Below, piece by piece: positions 36,513 through 46,358 of a DNA stretch of 64,000 bases. The stretch's first letter is position 1. Every line of letters begins with the position of its first letter. The stretch comes from Phyllobacterium zundukense (GTDB taxonomy: Bacteria > Pseudomonadota > Alphaproteobacteria > Rhizobiales > Rhizobiaceae), in assembly GCF_025452195.1 (NCBI RefSeq), contig NZ_CP104973.1, positions 310,001-374,000 of the forward strand, given 5' to 3'. The position numbers were made by a program, and so were the translations under genes. Below the pieces are notes generated by a model. It searched no databases and was not told the origin of the DNA. It was given only the letters and a program-made list of their open reading frames with translations.

Positions 36513-37505
36513 TCAGCGCCTGGTATTGCGATGCTGAAGAGATTTTTCCCACCGAAGCGCAGATTCGACGATTTTGTCGAGATCATCAAGCTTGGGCTCC
36601 CAGCCAAGATTGGCCCGGGCCTTGCTGCTATCGGCGACAATGGAAGCCGCGTCGCCGGGCCGGCGACCGGTCAGACGTGCGTCAATGGGTGAACCATGCA
36701 CGCGCTCCACGCTCTCGATCACTTCCTTCACCGAATATCCGCGACCGTACCCGCAATTGGCGACCATGCTGCTGCCACCTTCCCGCAACCGCTCAAGAGC
36801 CAGACGATGCGCCGCAACGAGGTCGCTGACGTGGATGTAATCGCGGACGCACGTGCCGTCAGGCGTCGGAAAATCATGACCGAAGATTTCCATGTAGCGC
36901 CTCTTTCCCAGGGCTGTCTCGCAGGCAACCTTGATCAGATGCGTTGCGCCTTTGGTCGATTGGCCGGTCCGGCCCTTTGGATCGGCGCCAGCAACGTTAA
37001 AATAACGTAGCGCAGTATAATGAAAATCATGCGCGGCTGCGGTGTCGCGGAGCATCCATTCGGACATTAGCTTCGACACACCATAAGGGGATTGCGGCTC
37101 AGTCGGAACATCCTCGGTGACCGGTGTCATCCCGCCATCGCCATAGACCGCTGCTGTCGACGAAAAGATGAAATTCTTCACGTCGGATTTTACGACTGAT
37201 TCGATCAGTGACCGAGTTTTTGATGTATTGTTCTCATAATAGGCAAGCGGGTCGCGAACCGAATCCGGGACAACGACGGAACCCGCAAAATGAATGACCG
37301 CATCGACGTAGTTGCGTTCGATCGTCTCACGGACCAGGCTTTGGTCGCCAATATCACCGACAACGAGCTTTGCCTCGCTAGGTATCGCCCAATCGAATCC
37401 TGTGGAGAGCCGATCAAGAACGACCACAGACTCACCAGCATCCAGCAACTCCCAGACCATATGGCTGCCGATATATCCGGCGCCTCCGGTCACCAACACT
37501 GTCAT
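36513..37505 (-). CDS. galE: UDP-glucose 4-epimerase
   Basis: This 330-residue extended SDR has the NAD motif VTGGAGYIGSHMVWELLD, the active-site YGVSK and the GalE-specific blocks RYFNVAGADPKGRTGQ and GTCVRDYIHVSDLV. It interconverts UDP-glucose and UDP-galactose, supplying galactose for LPS and exopolysaccharide. ATG at 37505 has an AAGGGG site, and the TTG two codons earlier does not. It appears monocistronic and may support the polysaccharide locus from a distance. Confidence 0.92.
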   Translation of the reverse strand: MTVLVTGGAGYIGSHMVWELLDAGESVVVLDRLSTGFDWAIPSEAKLVVGDIGDQSLVRETIERNYVDAVIHFAGSVVVPDSVRDPLAYYENNTSKTRSLIESVVKSDVKNFIFSSTAAVYGDGGMTPVTEDVPTEPQSPYGVSKLMSEWMLRDTAAAHDFHYTALRYFNVAGADPKGRTGQSTKGATHLIKVACETALGKRRYMEIFGHDFPTPDGTCVRDYIHVSDLVAAHRLALERLREGGSSMVANCGYGRGYSVKEVIESVERVHGSPIDARLTGRRPGDAASIVADSSKARANLGWEPKLDDLDKIVESALRWEKSLQHRNTRR

Positions 37506-37628
37506 AGCCAAAGCCCCTTAATCTCCATTTATGCCGCCTTGCGCTCATCTTGCCGCATTTAAGCAGGTGTGCAAAGCTCGTTACTCACGTAATCGAGATA
37601 CAGTAGCTTTTTAGGACGAATTGCAACA

Positions 37629-38639
37629 ATGGTGTCTTCCCACGAAATACTGCCCGAGTTTGCAACGAACCGTATAAATCTTGCCTCTGCCGGGCTAGGT
37701 GCCCAAGCCATTTTTGCCACAGACGATTTTTTCGCTCCAGTAGAACGGATGCTTTTCGATGCACCGGCTGTGTTCATTCCGGACAAATACGATGATCACG
37801 GCAAATGGATGGATGGTTGGGAGTCCCGTCGCAAGCGGGGGCCCGGCCATGATTTTGCTGTCATCAAGCTGGCTGCCCCCGGGATCATCCATGGTTTTGA
37901 TGTCGATACCAGCCATTTTACCGGCAATTATCCGCCCTCGTGTTCAATCGAAGCCTGCACCTCCGAGAATGAGCCGACCGACGCTACCGTTTGGTCCGAA
38001 CTCTTGCCGCAAAGCCCACTCGGACCATCGAGCAACCATTTTTTTGTGTGCACAAACACAGGCGTCTGGACACATCTCCGCCTGTGTATCTACCCCGATG
38101 GCGGCATTGCGCGCCTGCGGGTCTATGGCGAGCCATGGCGAGACTGGTCGCGAATTCCTGTTAGTGAGGAAGTAGACCTGGCCTCCGCTTTAAATGGCGG
38201 ACGTGTCGTTGCTTATTCCGATGCGCATTACGGCGAGTTGCACCGGCTGTTATCTCCAGGCCGAGGCATCAACATGGGCGACGGATGGGAAACTCGCCGA
38301 CGCCGCGAGCCTGGCAATGATTGGATCATCGTTCAACTCGGTCATCGCGGCCAGATAAGCCGTGTTGTCGTTGACACGGCGCACTATAAGGGGAATTATC
38401 CAGATCGCTGCTCTATCCATGGAGCCGATATTGGACCGGTAGCCGGCGGACTCTCCCAGTCGATCGTCACATCCTCCATGTTCTGGCAGGAAATCTTGCC
38501 CGAGCGGAAACTTTCCATGGACGCCGTTCATGACTTCAGCTCAAACGATCTAGTATCAGCAAGCCGTGTCAGCCACATACGTCTCAATATATTCCCTGAT
38601 GGCGGCGTCAGCCGGTTGCGAATTTTCGGCACTATTTGA
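37629..38639 (+). CDS. alc: Allantoicase
   Basis: This 336-residue protein consists of two allantoicase domains in tandem. Paired motifs show the internal duplication: MDGWESRRKRGPGHD / GDGWETRRRREPGND, HFTGNYPPSCSIEA / HYKGNYPDRCSIHG and IYPDGGIARLRVYG / IFPDGGVSRLRIFG. It hydrolyses allantoate to ureidoglycolate and urea in purine breakdown. No other purine catabolic gene lies in the window, so the pathway is split on the chromosome or the gene acts alone. It is close to hemA on the same strand but with a separate ribosome-binding site. Confidence 0.92.
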   Translation: MVSSHEILPEFATNRINLASAGLGAQAIFATDDFFAPVERMLFDAPAVFIPDKYDDHGKWMDGWESRRKRGPGHDFAVIKLAAPGIIHGFDVDTSHFTGNYPPSCSIEACTSENEPTDATVWSELLPQSPLGPSSNHFFVCTNTGVWTHLRLCIYPDGGIARLRVYGEPWRDWSRIPVSEEVDLASALNGGRVVAYSDAHYGELHRLLSPGRGINMGDGWETRRRREPGNDWIIVQLGHRGQISRVVVDTAHYKGNYPDRCSIHGADIGPVAGGLSQSIVTSSMFWQEILPERKLSMDAVHDFSSNDLVSASRVSHIRLNIFPDGGVSRLRIFGTI

Positions 38640-38765
38640 CTGTTTGCCTGCGCTTTATACAATTGGTGAAGAGAGTTTCGCTTTAACCGTGGCAAATTGC
38701 CCATAATCTCATCATGGATTTTGGCTGGCAAAAACGCTAGTAAGTCCATGATACAGGAGCAATTC

Positions 38766-40044
38766 ATGGACTATCGTCGGTTTTTCGAAGACGCGATTGA
38801 CCAGTTGCACGCTGAAAAGCGCTACCGGGTCTTTGCTAATCTGGAACGGATCGTGGGGAGATTCCCGCGTGCACTTTGGCGTGACGCCGGCAAGACCCGT
38901 GAAATTACGGTCTGGTGCTCCAACGATTATCTCGGTATGGGCCAGCATCCTGAAGTCATCAAGGCAATGCATGATGCATCCAGCCGCATGGGCTCGGGTG
39001 CAGGCGGCACGCGCAACATCTCCGGCAACAACCACCCGCTGGTCGAACTCGAAATAGAGCTGGCTGATCTCCACCAAAAGGAAGCCGGTCTGGTTTTCAC
39101 CTCCGGTTTCGTCTCCAATGAAGCCTCGATTTCGACGATTGCACGGCTTTTGCCAAATTGCCTCATTCTTTCCGACGAGCTGAACCACGCCTCGATGATC
39201 GAGGGTGTGCGACGTTCAGGTGCGGAAAAGAAGATTTTTCGCCACAATGACCTCGCCCATCTCGAAGAGCTTTTGAAGGCCGCAGGCAGGGAACGGGCGA
39301 AGTTGATTGTGTTCAGAATCGGTCTATTCGATGGACGGAGACATTGCTCCTATCGCTGCCATTGCCGATTTAGCGGAAGAATATAATGCCATGACCTACA
39401 TCGACGAGGTTCATGCAGTGGGTATGTATGGCAATCGGGGCGGAGGCATCACCGATCGCGAAGGTTTGTCACATCGTATTGATATTATCGAAGGTACGCT
39501 GGCCAAGGCTTTCGGCACATTGGGCGGTTATATCGCCGGCCCCAAAAGCGTGATCGACGCCGTACGCTCCTACGCGCCTGGTTTCATCTTCACGACAGCA
39601 CTTCCCCCGGTTATCGCAGCGGCAGCGACGCAATCCATCCGGCACCTTAAAGTATCTCAGGAAGAGCGTCGCAGACATCAATGTCAGGCACAACTTACCA
39701 AAGATGTGCTGGCGCAGGCCAATCTTCCGGTTATGAAATCTGAGACACACATCATCCCGATCCATGTCGGCGACCCTGAATTATGCAAGAAGGCCAGCGA
39801 CCGGTTGCTGGACCTGCATGGCATTTACATACAGCCGATCAACTATCCGACTGTACCACGCGGCACCGAGCGGTTGCGCATCACGCCGACACCGTTCCAC
39901 TCGAACGAACTCGTCGTTGAGTTGAAGGATGCACTGGTTGAGGTCTGGACGGCGCTGGGCATTCCTTTCTCAAAGGACAGCGCACCAGCTATAGAGACCA
40001 GTGACCGTGTGGTAACGCTCGCGATTTCCAAGGCCGGCGGTTAG
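38766..40044 (+). pseudogene. hemA: 5-aminolevulinate synthase, single-base frameshift
   Basis: Two frames join into a complete 425-residue ALA synthase, which condenses glycine with succinyl-CoA at the start of heme synthesis. The first carries WCSNDYLGMGQHP, GSGAGGTRNISGNNHPL and SDELNHASMIEGVRRS. The second carries [24 protein letters not shown] and the PLP lysine in [17 protein letters not shown]. The break is at 39315, where TTCAGAATCG replaces the expected TTCGAATCG. Removing one A restores [11 protein letters not shown]. hemA is normally essential, and all catalytic residues are intact across the break, so a read error is plausible. A second ALA synthase elsewhere would permit a real lesion. 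The start has AGGAG 6 bases upstream. Confidence 0.9.
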
Positions 40045-40052
40045 CACCAGCT

Positions 40053-41219
40053 TCAGCGTTTCGATACCCATTCCGCAAGTCGGACGGCGGCCTCTTCGAC
40101 CTGATCTATCCGTCTGGCAAAGCAGAGCCGCAGAAGCGCTGCACCTCCATTGCCAAACGCTGTTCCTGGCGCAAGCCCAACTTTTGCCTGGTCGACGATA
40201 TCGAAGGCCGCACGGTAGGAATCCGTAATTCCGTCGATGCCGAACAGCAGATAGAACGCACCAGCCGGCGGCGCCAGGCGCACTCTGCCCGTTGCCGCAA
40301 GCTTCGCGCAAAGAATGTCCCGTGCCTGATGCGCTCGTTCCACCTGCATGCGGATAAAATCGTCGCCTTGTTCAAGCGCCACAACGCCGCCACGCTGCAT
40401 AAATTGGGCGACGCCGGAGGTCGAATATTGAATGAGGTTTTCCATCGTTTTGCCCAGCGAGGGGTGTATCATTAGCCAACCCATGCGCCAGCCAGTCATT
40501 GCCCAGTTCTTCGAAAAGCTATTGACGAAGATGATGCGCTCATCCGGGTCCATCACATCAAGGAAAGATGGCGCACGACGCGCGCCATAGTAGAAATGTG
40601 CGTAGATTTCGTCTGCGATGATCCACAATCCATGGTGACGGGCAATAGCCAGGATTTCCTTTAGTGTTTCGATGTCGGCCGTCCAGCCCGTTGGATTGGA
40701 CGGGGTGTTTATGAATAGAGCCTTGGTCCGCGGGGTGATCGCATCACGGATCTTCTGGGTATCGAGCGTCCAGCCATTGCTCGTGAAATCCTGTGTGACG
40801 GGGACTGGAGTAGCACCGGCAACGCCTGCGGCCGCGGCAAAATTCGGCCACGCCGGGGAAAGGTAGACAACTTCATCTCCCGCACCTGCCGTAGCCTGAA
40901 TGGCGAGCTGTATTGATTGCATGCCTGAGCCGGTTACATAAAAATGCTCAGCAGGAAGCTCTGCACTGAAATGCCGTTTGTAGTAGTCGGAAAGAGCCCG
41001 GCGCAGTTCGGGAATGCCAGCCTGCCACGTATAGAATGTCTCACCATTGGCGAGACCATTACTGGCAGAGTTCCGGATAAAGTCGGGCGTTGGTAGATCG
41101 CCCTCCCCAGCCCACAGTGGAATGACACCTTCTTGACGACGGCCGTAATTCATTACAGCAACGATGCCGCTCGCGGGCGCCACCGCTGCCTCATGACGCA
41201 AATGTTCGACAAGACCCAT
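40053..41219 (-). CDS. Class I/II PLP-dependent aminotransferase
   Basis: This 388-residue fold-type I aminotransferase has PLWAGEGDLPTPDFI, TGSGMQSIQLAI, the NTPSNPTGW motif, cofactor aspartate in LWIIADEIYAHFYY and the Schiff-base lysine in NSFSKNWAMTGWRMGW. It probably transaminates an aspartate-like or aromatic amino acid. The substrate is not determined. I chose the ATG at 41219 with GGAG upstream. An in-frame ATG 26 codons earlier lacks a visible site. It converges on hemA with an 8-base gap. Confidence 0.85.
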   Translation of the reverse strand: MGLVEHLRHEAAVAPASGIVAVMNYGRRQEGVIPLWAGEGDLPTPDFIRNSASNGLANGETFYTWQAGIPELRRALSDYYKRHFSAELPAEHFYVTGSGMQSIQLAIQATAGAGDEVVYLSPAWPNFAAAAGVAGATPVPVTQDFTSNGWTLDTQKIRDAITPRTKALFINTPSNPTGWTADIETLKEILAIARHHGLWIIADEIYAHFYYGARRAPSFLDVMDPDERIIFVNSFSKNWAMTGWRMGWLMIHPSLGKTMENLIQYSTSGVAQFMQRGGVVALEQGDDFIRMQVERAHQARDILCAKLAATGRVRLAPPAGAFYLLFGIDGITDSYRAAFDIVDQAKVGLAPGTAFGNGGAALLRLCFARRIDQVEEAAVRLAEWVSKR

Positions 41220-41332
41220 TCGGCTGCTCCACTGATCCGGTGGCAGACGTAGCGCAATGGGGTGCTTTTGGCACGCGTATATTTGTGATGTTTCCATCAG
41301 TTCGAATGATGGGCCGGTGACGTATCCCGGCG

Positions 41333-41749
41333 TTACGACTTCAATCTGTCTTTGGCGAGCAGATCACGTATTTCCGTAAGGAGGATTGTCTCCTTCGCAG
41401 GAGCAGGATCAGCCGCCACTTCCTTTTTCTTGAAGCGGTTCATGGCCTTGACGACAATAAACAGAACCCAGGCAATGATCAGGAAGTTGATAAGGAGGGT
41501 GATGAAATTGCCATAAGCAATGGTGGCCCCAGCTTGTCGGGCAGCTGCCAACGTTGGAGCAGGTGCACCTGAAAGCTGGAGGTAGAGATTGGAAAAATCA
41601 ATACCGCCGGTCATGAGACCAATAATCGGCATCATGAGATCAGCTACAATCGACTCGACCAGCCTGCCGAAAGCCCCGCCAATGATCACACCGATGGCGA
41701 GATCAACCATATTTCCCTTCAACGCAAATTCTTTGAATTCCTGCAGCAT
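41333..41749 (-). CDS. mscL: Large-conductance mechanosensitive channel MscL
   Basis: A complete 138-residue MscL starts with [29 protein letters not shown] (amphipathic N-terminus and TM1, read as two parts), then has a periplasmic loop, TM2 ([19 protein letters not shown]) and a C-terminal helix (LLTEIRDLL). It opens under osmotic downshock to release solutes. It is monocistronic. Confidence 0.95.
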   Translation of the reverse strand: MLQEFKEFALKGNMVDLAIGVIIGGAFGRLVESIVADLMMPIIGLMTGGIDFSNLYLQLSGAPAPTLAAARQAGATIAYGNFITLLINFLIIAWVLFIVVKAMNRFKKKEVAADPAPAKETILLTEIRDLLAKDRLKS

Positions 41750-41960
41750 GATATACCACTCTCCAGTATTGTGTGTTAATGCAAACCATCAATGCCAGTG
41801 ATGCTGTTTAAGCACTCGGACAGTAACAGAAGTTTTTAGATTATTAACAGGCCGTTTGGTCTTTCTACAAGTATTAAGGTCGCCGCAACTTAAGCGGGAT
41901 AACTGACCGCGATTTATTTGGACGAAAGCCGTTGACGTTTGGGGGCGGAAGGTTGGAGCC

Positions 41961-44900
41961 ATGATGGGCTTGACTGCATTGCTGGTCGTTATCGTTTATT
42001 TCTCGGTACAGTATTTTGTGATCAAACAGGTGAATAGCCATAGTGGTTCACAAGGTAAGGTACGCCGAGTGATCTACTCTTTGAGCGTGGCAGCAAGTGG
42101 TTGTTCGTGGGTATATTTTGGATCCGGGGGCTATGCCGCCAAGCATGGTATAGAATTTGTCGGGCTATACGTTGGTCTCCTTCTCGCCTTCACGCTCGGT
42201 TTTCCATTGCTCGAAAAGATCGTCGAACTATCCAAGGCAGAGGGAATCAAGTCAATTTCCGATTTTATCGGTGCGCGCTACGGGAAAAGTTTTTCGGTTG
42301 CCGCGGTCGTGACAATAATTACAACGATTGGCCTCATTCCATATATCTCGCTCCAAATGACGGCCATTCACTATTTGGTCGAAGTTTTTTGCGGTTCTTT
42401 TGGTTCTCATATATCTGACGAGGCGGTGAACGAACATTTCCTTATCGACTCGGTGGAAATAGGCATCGCGCTGTTCACGATCTTTTACAGCGCTTACGGC
42501 CCCCATTTTAAAGAACAGTATGATGGTTTGGTTCATACCTTGGCATTTGCTACCTTGGCGAAGTTTGCCGGATTCGTTGTCGTTGGCATCGCTGCAACAA
42601 CGTTTCTATTTGGATCCCCAGCTGAGATATACACGCGCGTCATGGCTGAACGAGAGCACCTCGTCGCATTTCAGTCGCCAGTGTCCATAAGTAACAGCCT
42701 AGGGTTCGTTTTGATTGGGGCGGCATCGGTATTGTTACTTCCTAATCAGTTTTATATAACCATAGTACAGAATCGGGACCTTTCTGAACTTCGCACAGCG
42801 CGGTGGTTTGTTCCGCTGCTCCTTCTGGGCTTTTGCATATTCATTATGCCCTTAGCTTTGATCGGTTCTACTGTTCTCCCGCAGTCTGCATCCGCCGATT
42901 TTTACTTCCTGTCATTACCACTTGCTGCGGGACATAGCTGGCTCGCCACAATCGCGTTTGCTGGCGGTTTGGCGGCAGCAACGACAATGATCATCGCGCC
43001 GTCGATATTGTTGTCGATCATGATATCCAATGATTTGATCTTACCGGGGATTCTCAGAAGAACGAAACTATCGTCATCCGACGGCCCAAAAGACTTCACA
43101 AGGATCATTCCTAATATACGGCGCGCAGCGCTTATCGGGATTCTGGTTGCAGCTTTCGCCTATCAATTCGTTATATCCGTGCAGATTGATTTTGCTGCAA
43201 TGGCGTTAGTATCGGCTGTCGCGGTCATTCAGCTCCTTCCACCGCTACTCGGCGGGCTGTTTTGGCGTCGAGCCACGGCAAGGGGCGCGCTTTGGGGGAT
43301 GGCCGCTGGTTTCTGCGTCTGGACCTACACAATGGTGCTGCCAAGCGTGCTCGGCACCGCGTCGTCAATTTCCGTGGACGGCCTCTTCGGCCTGGCTGCA
43401 CTCCGACCCCATGCCTTGTTCGGCCTAGAGGCCAGCAATTATATCAACGCCCTGTTCTGGAGCTTATCGGTCAACATCACGCTCTTTATCGCTGGCTCGC
43501 TTTCCAGGAGCGCCACTCCGCTCGAACGCATCCAAGCCTCGGTATTTATTACAGACGCCGCTTTGTCCACGAATGCTATCGGAAGTCTACAGCCCAGTGT
43601 AACCGTTAATCTGCTCAAGTTGACAATATCGAAATATATTGGCAACGAACAAACTGCCCTCGCTTTCAATTCCTTTCACAAGCAGGAAAATATCGACCTT
43701 GAGGGTAGTGATCCAGCAGATTTCAAGACCGTACACTTCGCCGAGCAGTTGCTATCGGGCATTGTCGGCTCACCTTCGGCGCGTATGATCCTTTCCTTGG
43801 CTATGGGCCCCACCGGCCCAGCCCAGCGTCGGGCTCAGATTTTGGTTGATCACGCGACCGACGCGCTAGCGCAGGACCGCCACCTTCTGCAAACAGCGCT
43901 GGACCAGATGGATCAGGGCATCAGTGTTTTCGATCGACAGTATCGGCTTAGTTGCTGGAATACGCAGTTCCGCCTCATCCTCGATCTTCCAAAGGAGCTG
44001 CAGCGGATGGGCACTCCTCTTAACCGCATACTCTCGTATCTATACGAGCGTGATGATCTCGCGGACTTTACTGATAAGACCTTCATTGAACAATTTACCG
44101 AGATTGCAATTCCTTGGCGCGTCAAGCTTAAAGGAACCGGTCAGACGATCGAAATCCGCTCCAACTCCATACCAGATGGCGGATTGGTGACAACGTTCAC
44201 CAATGTGACAAATGCAGTTAACGCCGATAATCTGTTGCGCCAGACCAATGAGTCTCTCGAGTTGCGTGTACGCGATCGTACAGCAGAGCTTACGCTGGCA
44301 AATCAACAATTAGGAAAAGCTCAACGACGAGCCGAAGAAGCCAATCTTGGTAAGACACGGTTTCTTGCCGATGCTGGACATGACATTCTCCAACCATTGA
44401 ATGCTGCCCGCCTCTACTCCTCTTCCTTGATGGAGCAGCTTGGAAATTCGCGCGAAAAGGAGCTCGCCAGCAACGTTGATTCGTCGCTTGAAGCGGTCGA
44501 GTCCATCATCAGCGCCCTGCTCGACATTTCAAGATTGGATACGGGTGGGCTAAAGCCCGTCATTTCTGTCTTTCGTCTCGATGCGTTATTGCAGCAAATT
44601 GCGCGGGATTTTGCACCCACGGCGCGAGAAAAAGGACTGGATCTCCGGGTAGTTGCCAGTTCGGCAGTCATTGCGACGGACCGCAACCTTTTGAGGAGGC
44701 TCATTCAAAACCTGGTGTCGAACGCCATCAAATATTGCCGGTCAGGAAAGATTTTGGTTGGGGTGCGGCGGCGTGGCAAATCCATAGAGTTACAAATTCT
44801 CGATACAGGTATTGGTATTCCCGCTGACAAACTTGATGATATCTTCCGCGAGTTTTCGAGGTTGCCGGAAGGGATGAGAGAATCAGATGGCCTCGGTCTC

Positions 44901-45509
44901 GGGCTCTCCATTGTCGAGCGCATCGCAAAGATCCTCGACCTAACGATCATGGTCACGTCAAGAGTGGGGAAAGGATCGGCTTTTTCAGTTACCATGTTGG
45001 CTTCAAACGTGCCGGTTCTGCCCACACTCGAATCAGGACAGGCAGTCAAACCTTTCAGCGTCTTGACCGGGCTCACAGTCTTGTGCGTCGACGATAATGA
45101 GCGATCACTTGCCGGCATGCAGGAACTACTGACGACTTGGGGCTGCCAGGTCTTGCCGTTCAAAAGCGGAAAGGCTCTGCTTAGCTATTGCGTCGAAAAC
45201 CCTGCAGCAATTCCAGCGGTCATTTTGGCAGACTATAATCTGGACGAAGAAAACGGTCTCGACGTTATTCAAAATACACGCGAACACTTGCGGCGACACC
45301 TCAAAGCGGCACTGATCACCGCTGATCGCTCGGATCACGTTCGGGAACGCGCTTTGCTAAAGATATCTCGATTATCAACAAACCCGTGCGTCCCGCTATT
45401 CTGCGCGCGCTGCTCTCGCATTTCAGCCAGGAAATTGCAGCGGAATAATCCACGGCGGATCAGTGAAATCCGGTCGTCGCGGGTTCAACTGGGAGCACCT
45501 CCTCTTTGA
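41961..45509 (+). CDS. CrbS-like hybrid sensor: SSS transporter domain + PAS + histidine kinase + receiver (3' frameshift)
   Basis: This 1182-residue reading begins with a sodium/solute symporter domain of about 13 membrane segments (1-510). A linker, a PAS domain (about 640-755) and a coiled coil follow. The kinase has H807 in DAGHDILQPLNAARL, N-box LIQNLVSNAIKYC, DTGIGIP and GLGLGLSI. The receiver starts near 1040 (LCVDDNE) with D1091 in ILADYNLD. CrbS/MxtR-type sensors control acetyl-CoA synthetase and acetate use. The last family-like sequence is at 45362. One missing base there destroys the final strand. Restoring it gives DISIINKPVRPAILRALLSHF with a stop at 45446-45448, so the true end is probably 45448. 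The partner regulator converges from the right. Confidence 0.85.
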   Translation: MMGLTALLVVIVYFSVQYFVIKQVNSHSGSQGKVRRVIYSLSVAASGCSWVYFGSGGYAAKHGIEFVGLYVGLLLAFTLGFPLLEKIVELSKAEGIKSISDFIGARYGKSFSVAAVVTIITTIGLIPYISLQMTAIHYLVEVFCGSFGSHISDEAVNEHFLIDSVEIGIALFTIFYSAYGPHFKEQYDGLVHTLAFATLAKFAGFVVVGIAATTFLFGSPAEIYTRVMAEREHLVAFQSPVSISNSLGFVLIGAASVLLLPNQFYITIVQNRDLSELRTARWFVPLLLLGFCIFIMPLALIGSTVLPQSASADFYFLSLPLAAGHSWLATIAFAGGLAAATTMIIAPSILLSIMISNDLILPGILRRTKLSSSDGPKDFTRIIPNIRRAALIGILVAAFAYQFVISVQIDFAAMALVSAVAVIQLLPPLLGGLFWRRATARGALWGMAAGFCVWTYTMVLPSVLGTASSISVDGLFGLAALRPHALFGLEASNYINALFWSLSVNITLFIAGSLSRSATPLERIQASVFITDAALSTNAIGSLQPSVTVNLLKLTISKYIGNEQTALAFNSFHKQENIDLEGSDPADFKTVHFAEQLLSGIVGSPSARMILSLAMGPTGPAQRRAQILVDHATDALAQDRHLLQTALDQMDQGISVFDRQYRLSCWNTQFRLILDLPKELQRMGTPLNRILSYLYERDDLADFTDKTFIEQFTEIAIPWRVKLKGTGQTIEIRSNSIPDGGLVTTFTNVTNAVNADNLLRQTNESLELRVRDRTAELTLANQQLGKAQRRAEEANLGKTRFLADAGHDILQPLNAARLYSSSLMEQLGNSREKELASNVDSSLEAVESIISALLDISRLDTGGLKPVISVFRLDALLQQIARDFAPTAREKGLDLRVVASSAVIATDRNLLRRLIQNLVSNAIKYCRSGKILVGVRRRGKSIELQILDTGIGIPADKLDDIFREFSRLPEGMRESDGLGLGLSIVERIAKILDLTIMVTSRVGKGSAFSVTMLASNVPVLPTLESGQAVKPFSVLTGLTVLCVDDNERSLAGMQELLTTWGCQVLPFKSGKALLSYCVENPAAIPAVILADYNLDEENGLDVIQNTREHLRRHLKAALITADRSDHVRERALLKISRLSTNPCVPLFCARCSRISARKLQRNNPRRISEIRSSRVQLGAPPL

Positions 45510-46131
45510 AGCGCGCCAACCGGATAACGGCCTGAGTCCGACTTTCGACGCCGAGTTTATAAAGCACGGCCGACACATGCGCCTTGATAGTCGCCTCCGA
45601 GACGTTGAGTTCATGCGCAATCTGTTTGCTCAACATACCATCTGCCATCATCGCAAGCACCCGACCTTGCTGCGGCGTCAGCTTTCGCATGCACAATATG
45701 AGCTCAACGATTTCCGGGTCGAGTTCCCCAGCTTCGTCGCCCACCAGCGGCGACCAGATTTGTCCATCAAGTATAGTTTTTACGGCTTCGTTTATGGTCT
45801 CGGGACTGGACGATTTGGAAATGAAGCCTGCAGCGCCGAGTGCCAGGGCGGCACGAATTGTGACCGCGTCGTCGGTAGCAGAAACAATCGCCACGGGAAC
45901 CATCGGTTGCAGCGCGCGCAGGCTGATAAGGCCAGTTAGCCCACCAATGCCATTCAAGGATAGATCTAGAAGCACGAGATCGATGTCTGAAGCTCCTTGG
46001 ACGAAGGCTTTCGCGCTTTCCAAGTCGCCTATTTCGATTATCTCGACGTCAGTCGTTTTTGACGATAGTGCGAGCCTCAGGGCGCCCCGGAATAGAGGAT
46101 GATCGTCAACGATGACAAATGTATATTTCAT
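45460..46131 (-). CDS. CrbR-like LuxR/NarL response regulator
   Basis: This 223-residue response regulator has an intact receiver (acidic VDDHPLFR, phosphoacceptor D56 in LVLLDLSLNG, Lys in GFISKSSSPE) and a LuxR helix-turn-helix (LTPQQGRVLAMMADGMLSKQIAHEL, split by helix, and VSEATIKAHVSAVLYKLG). It is the obvious partner of the convergent CrbS-like sensor, and together they resemble CrbS/CrbR and MxtR/ErdR. The target in relatives is acs, which is not in this window. Confidence 0.87.
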   Translation of the reverse strand: MKYTFVIVDDHPLFRGALRLALSSKTTDVEIIEIGDLESAKAFVQGASDIDLVLLDLSLNGIGGLTGLISLRALQPMVPVAIVSATDDAVTIRAALALGAAGFISKSSSPETINEAVKTILDGQIWSPLVGDEAGELDPEIVELILCMRKLTPQQGRVLAMMADGMLSKQIAHELNVSEATIKAHVSAVLYKLGVESRTQAVIRLARFKEEVLPVEPATTGFH

Positions 46132-46358
46132 TGTTCAAAAGTCCTTAATGTTAAATAATTCAAATTTATTATCCAAAAGCCGTAATGCTAACGACTAAAG
46201 CCAATTCGACTGATATATCAAGAGCATTTCAACGCGTGTCAAAGTTTTGAATGGAGAAAACTCGAATGGCGATTAAGCCAGTTTATTCAAATGCCTTGGC
46301 AAAACCTTATTCCCGAGCGATTATTCGTTGTGGGGATTTATTCTTGAAGGCGGGATGA

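Noticed and set aside
39307..39321. Programmed frameshifting in hemA
   Set aside because: No slippery heptamer, stimulatory hairpin or known precedent is present. A single inserted base explains the break.
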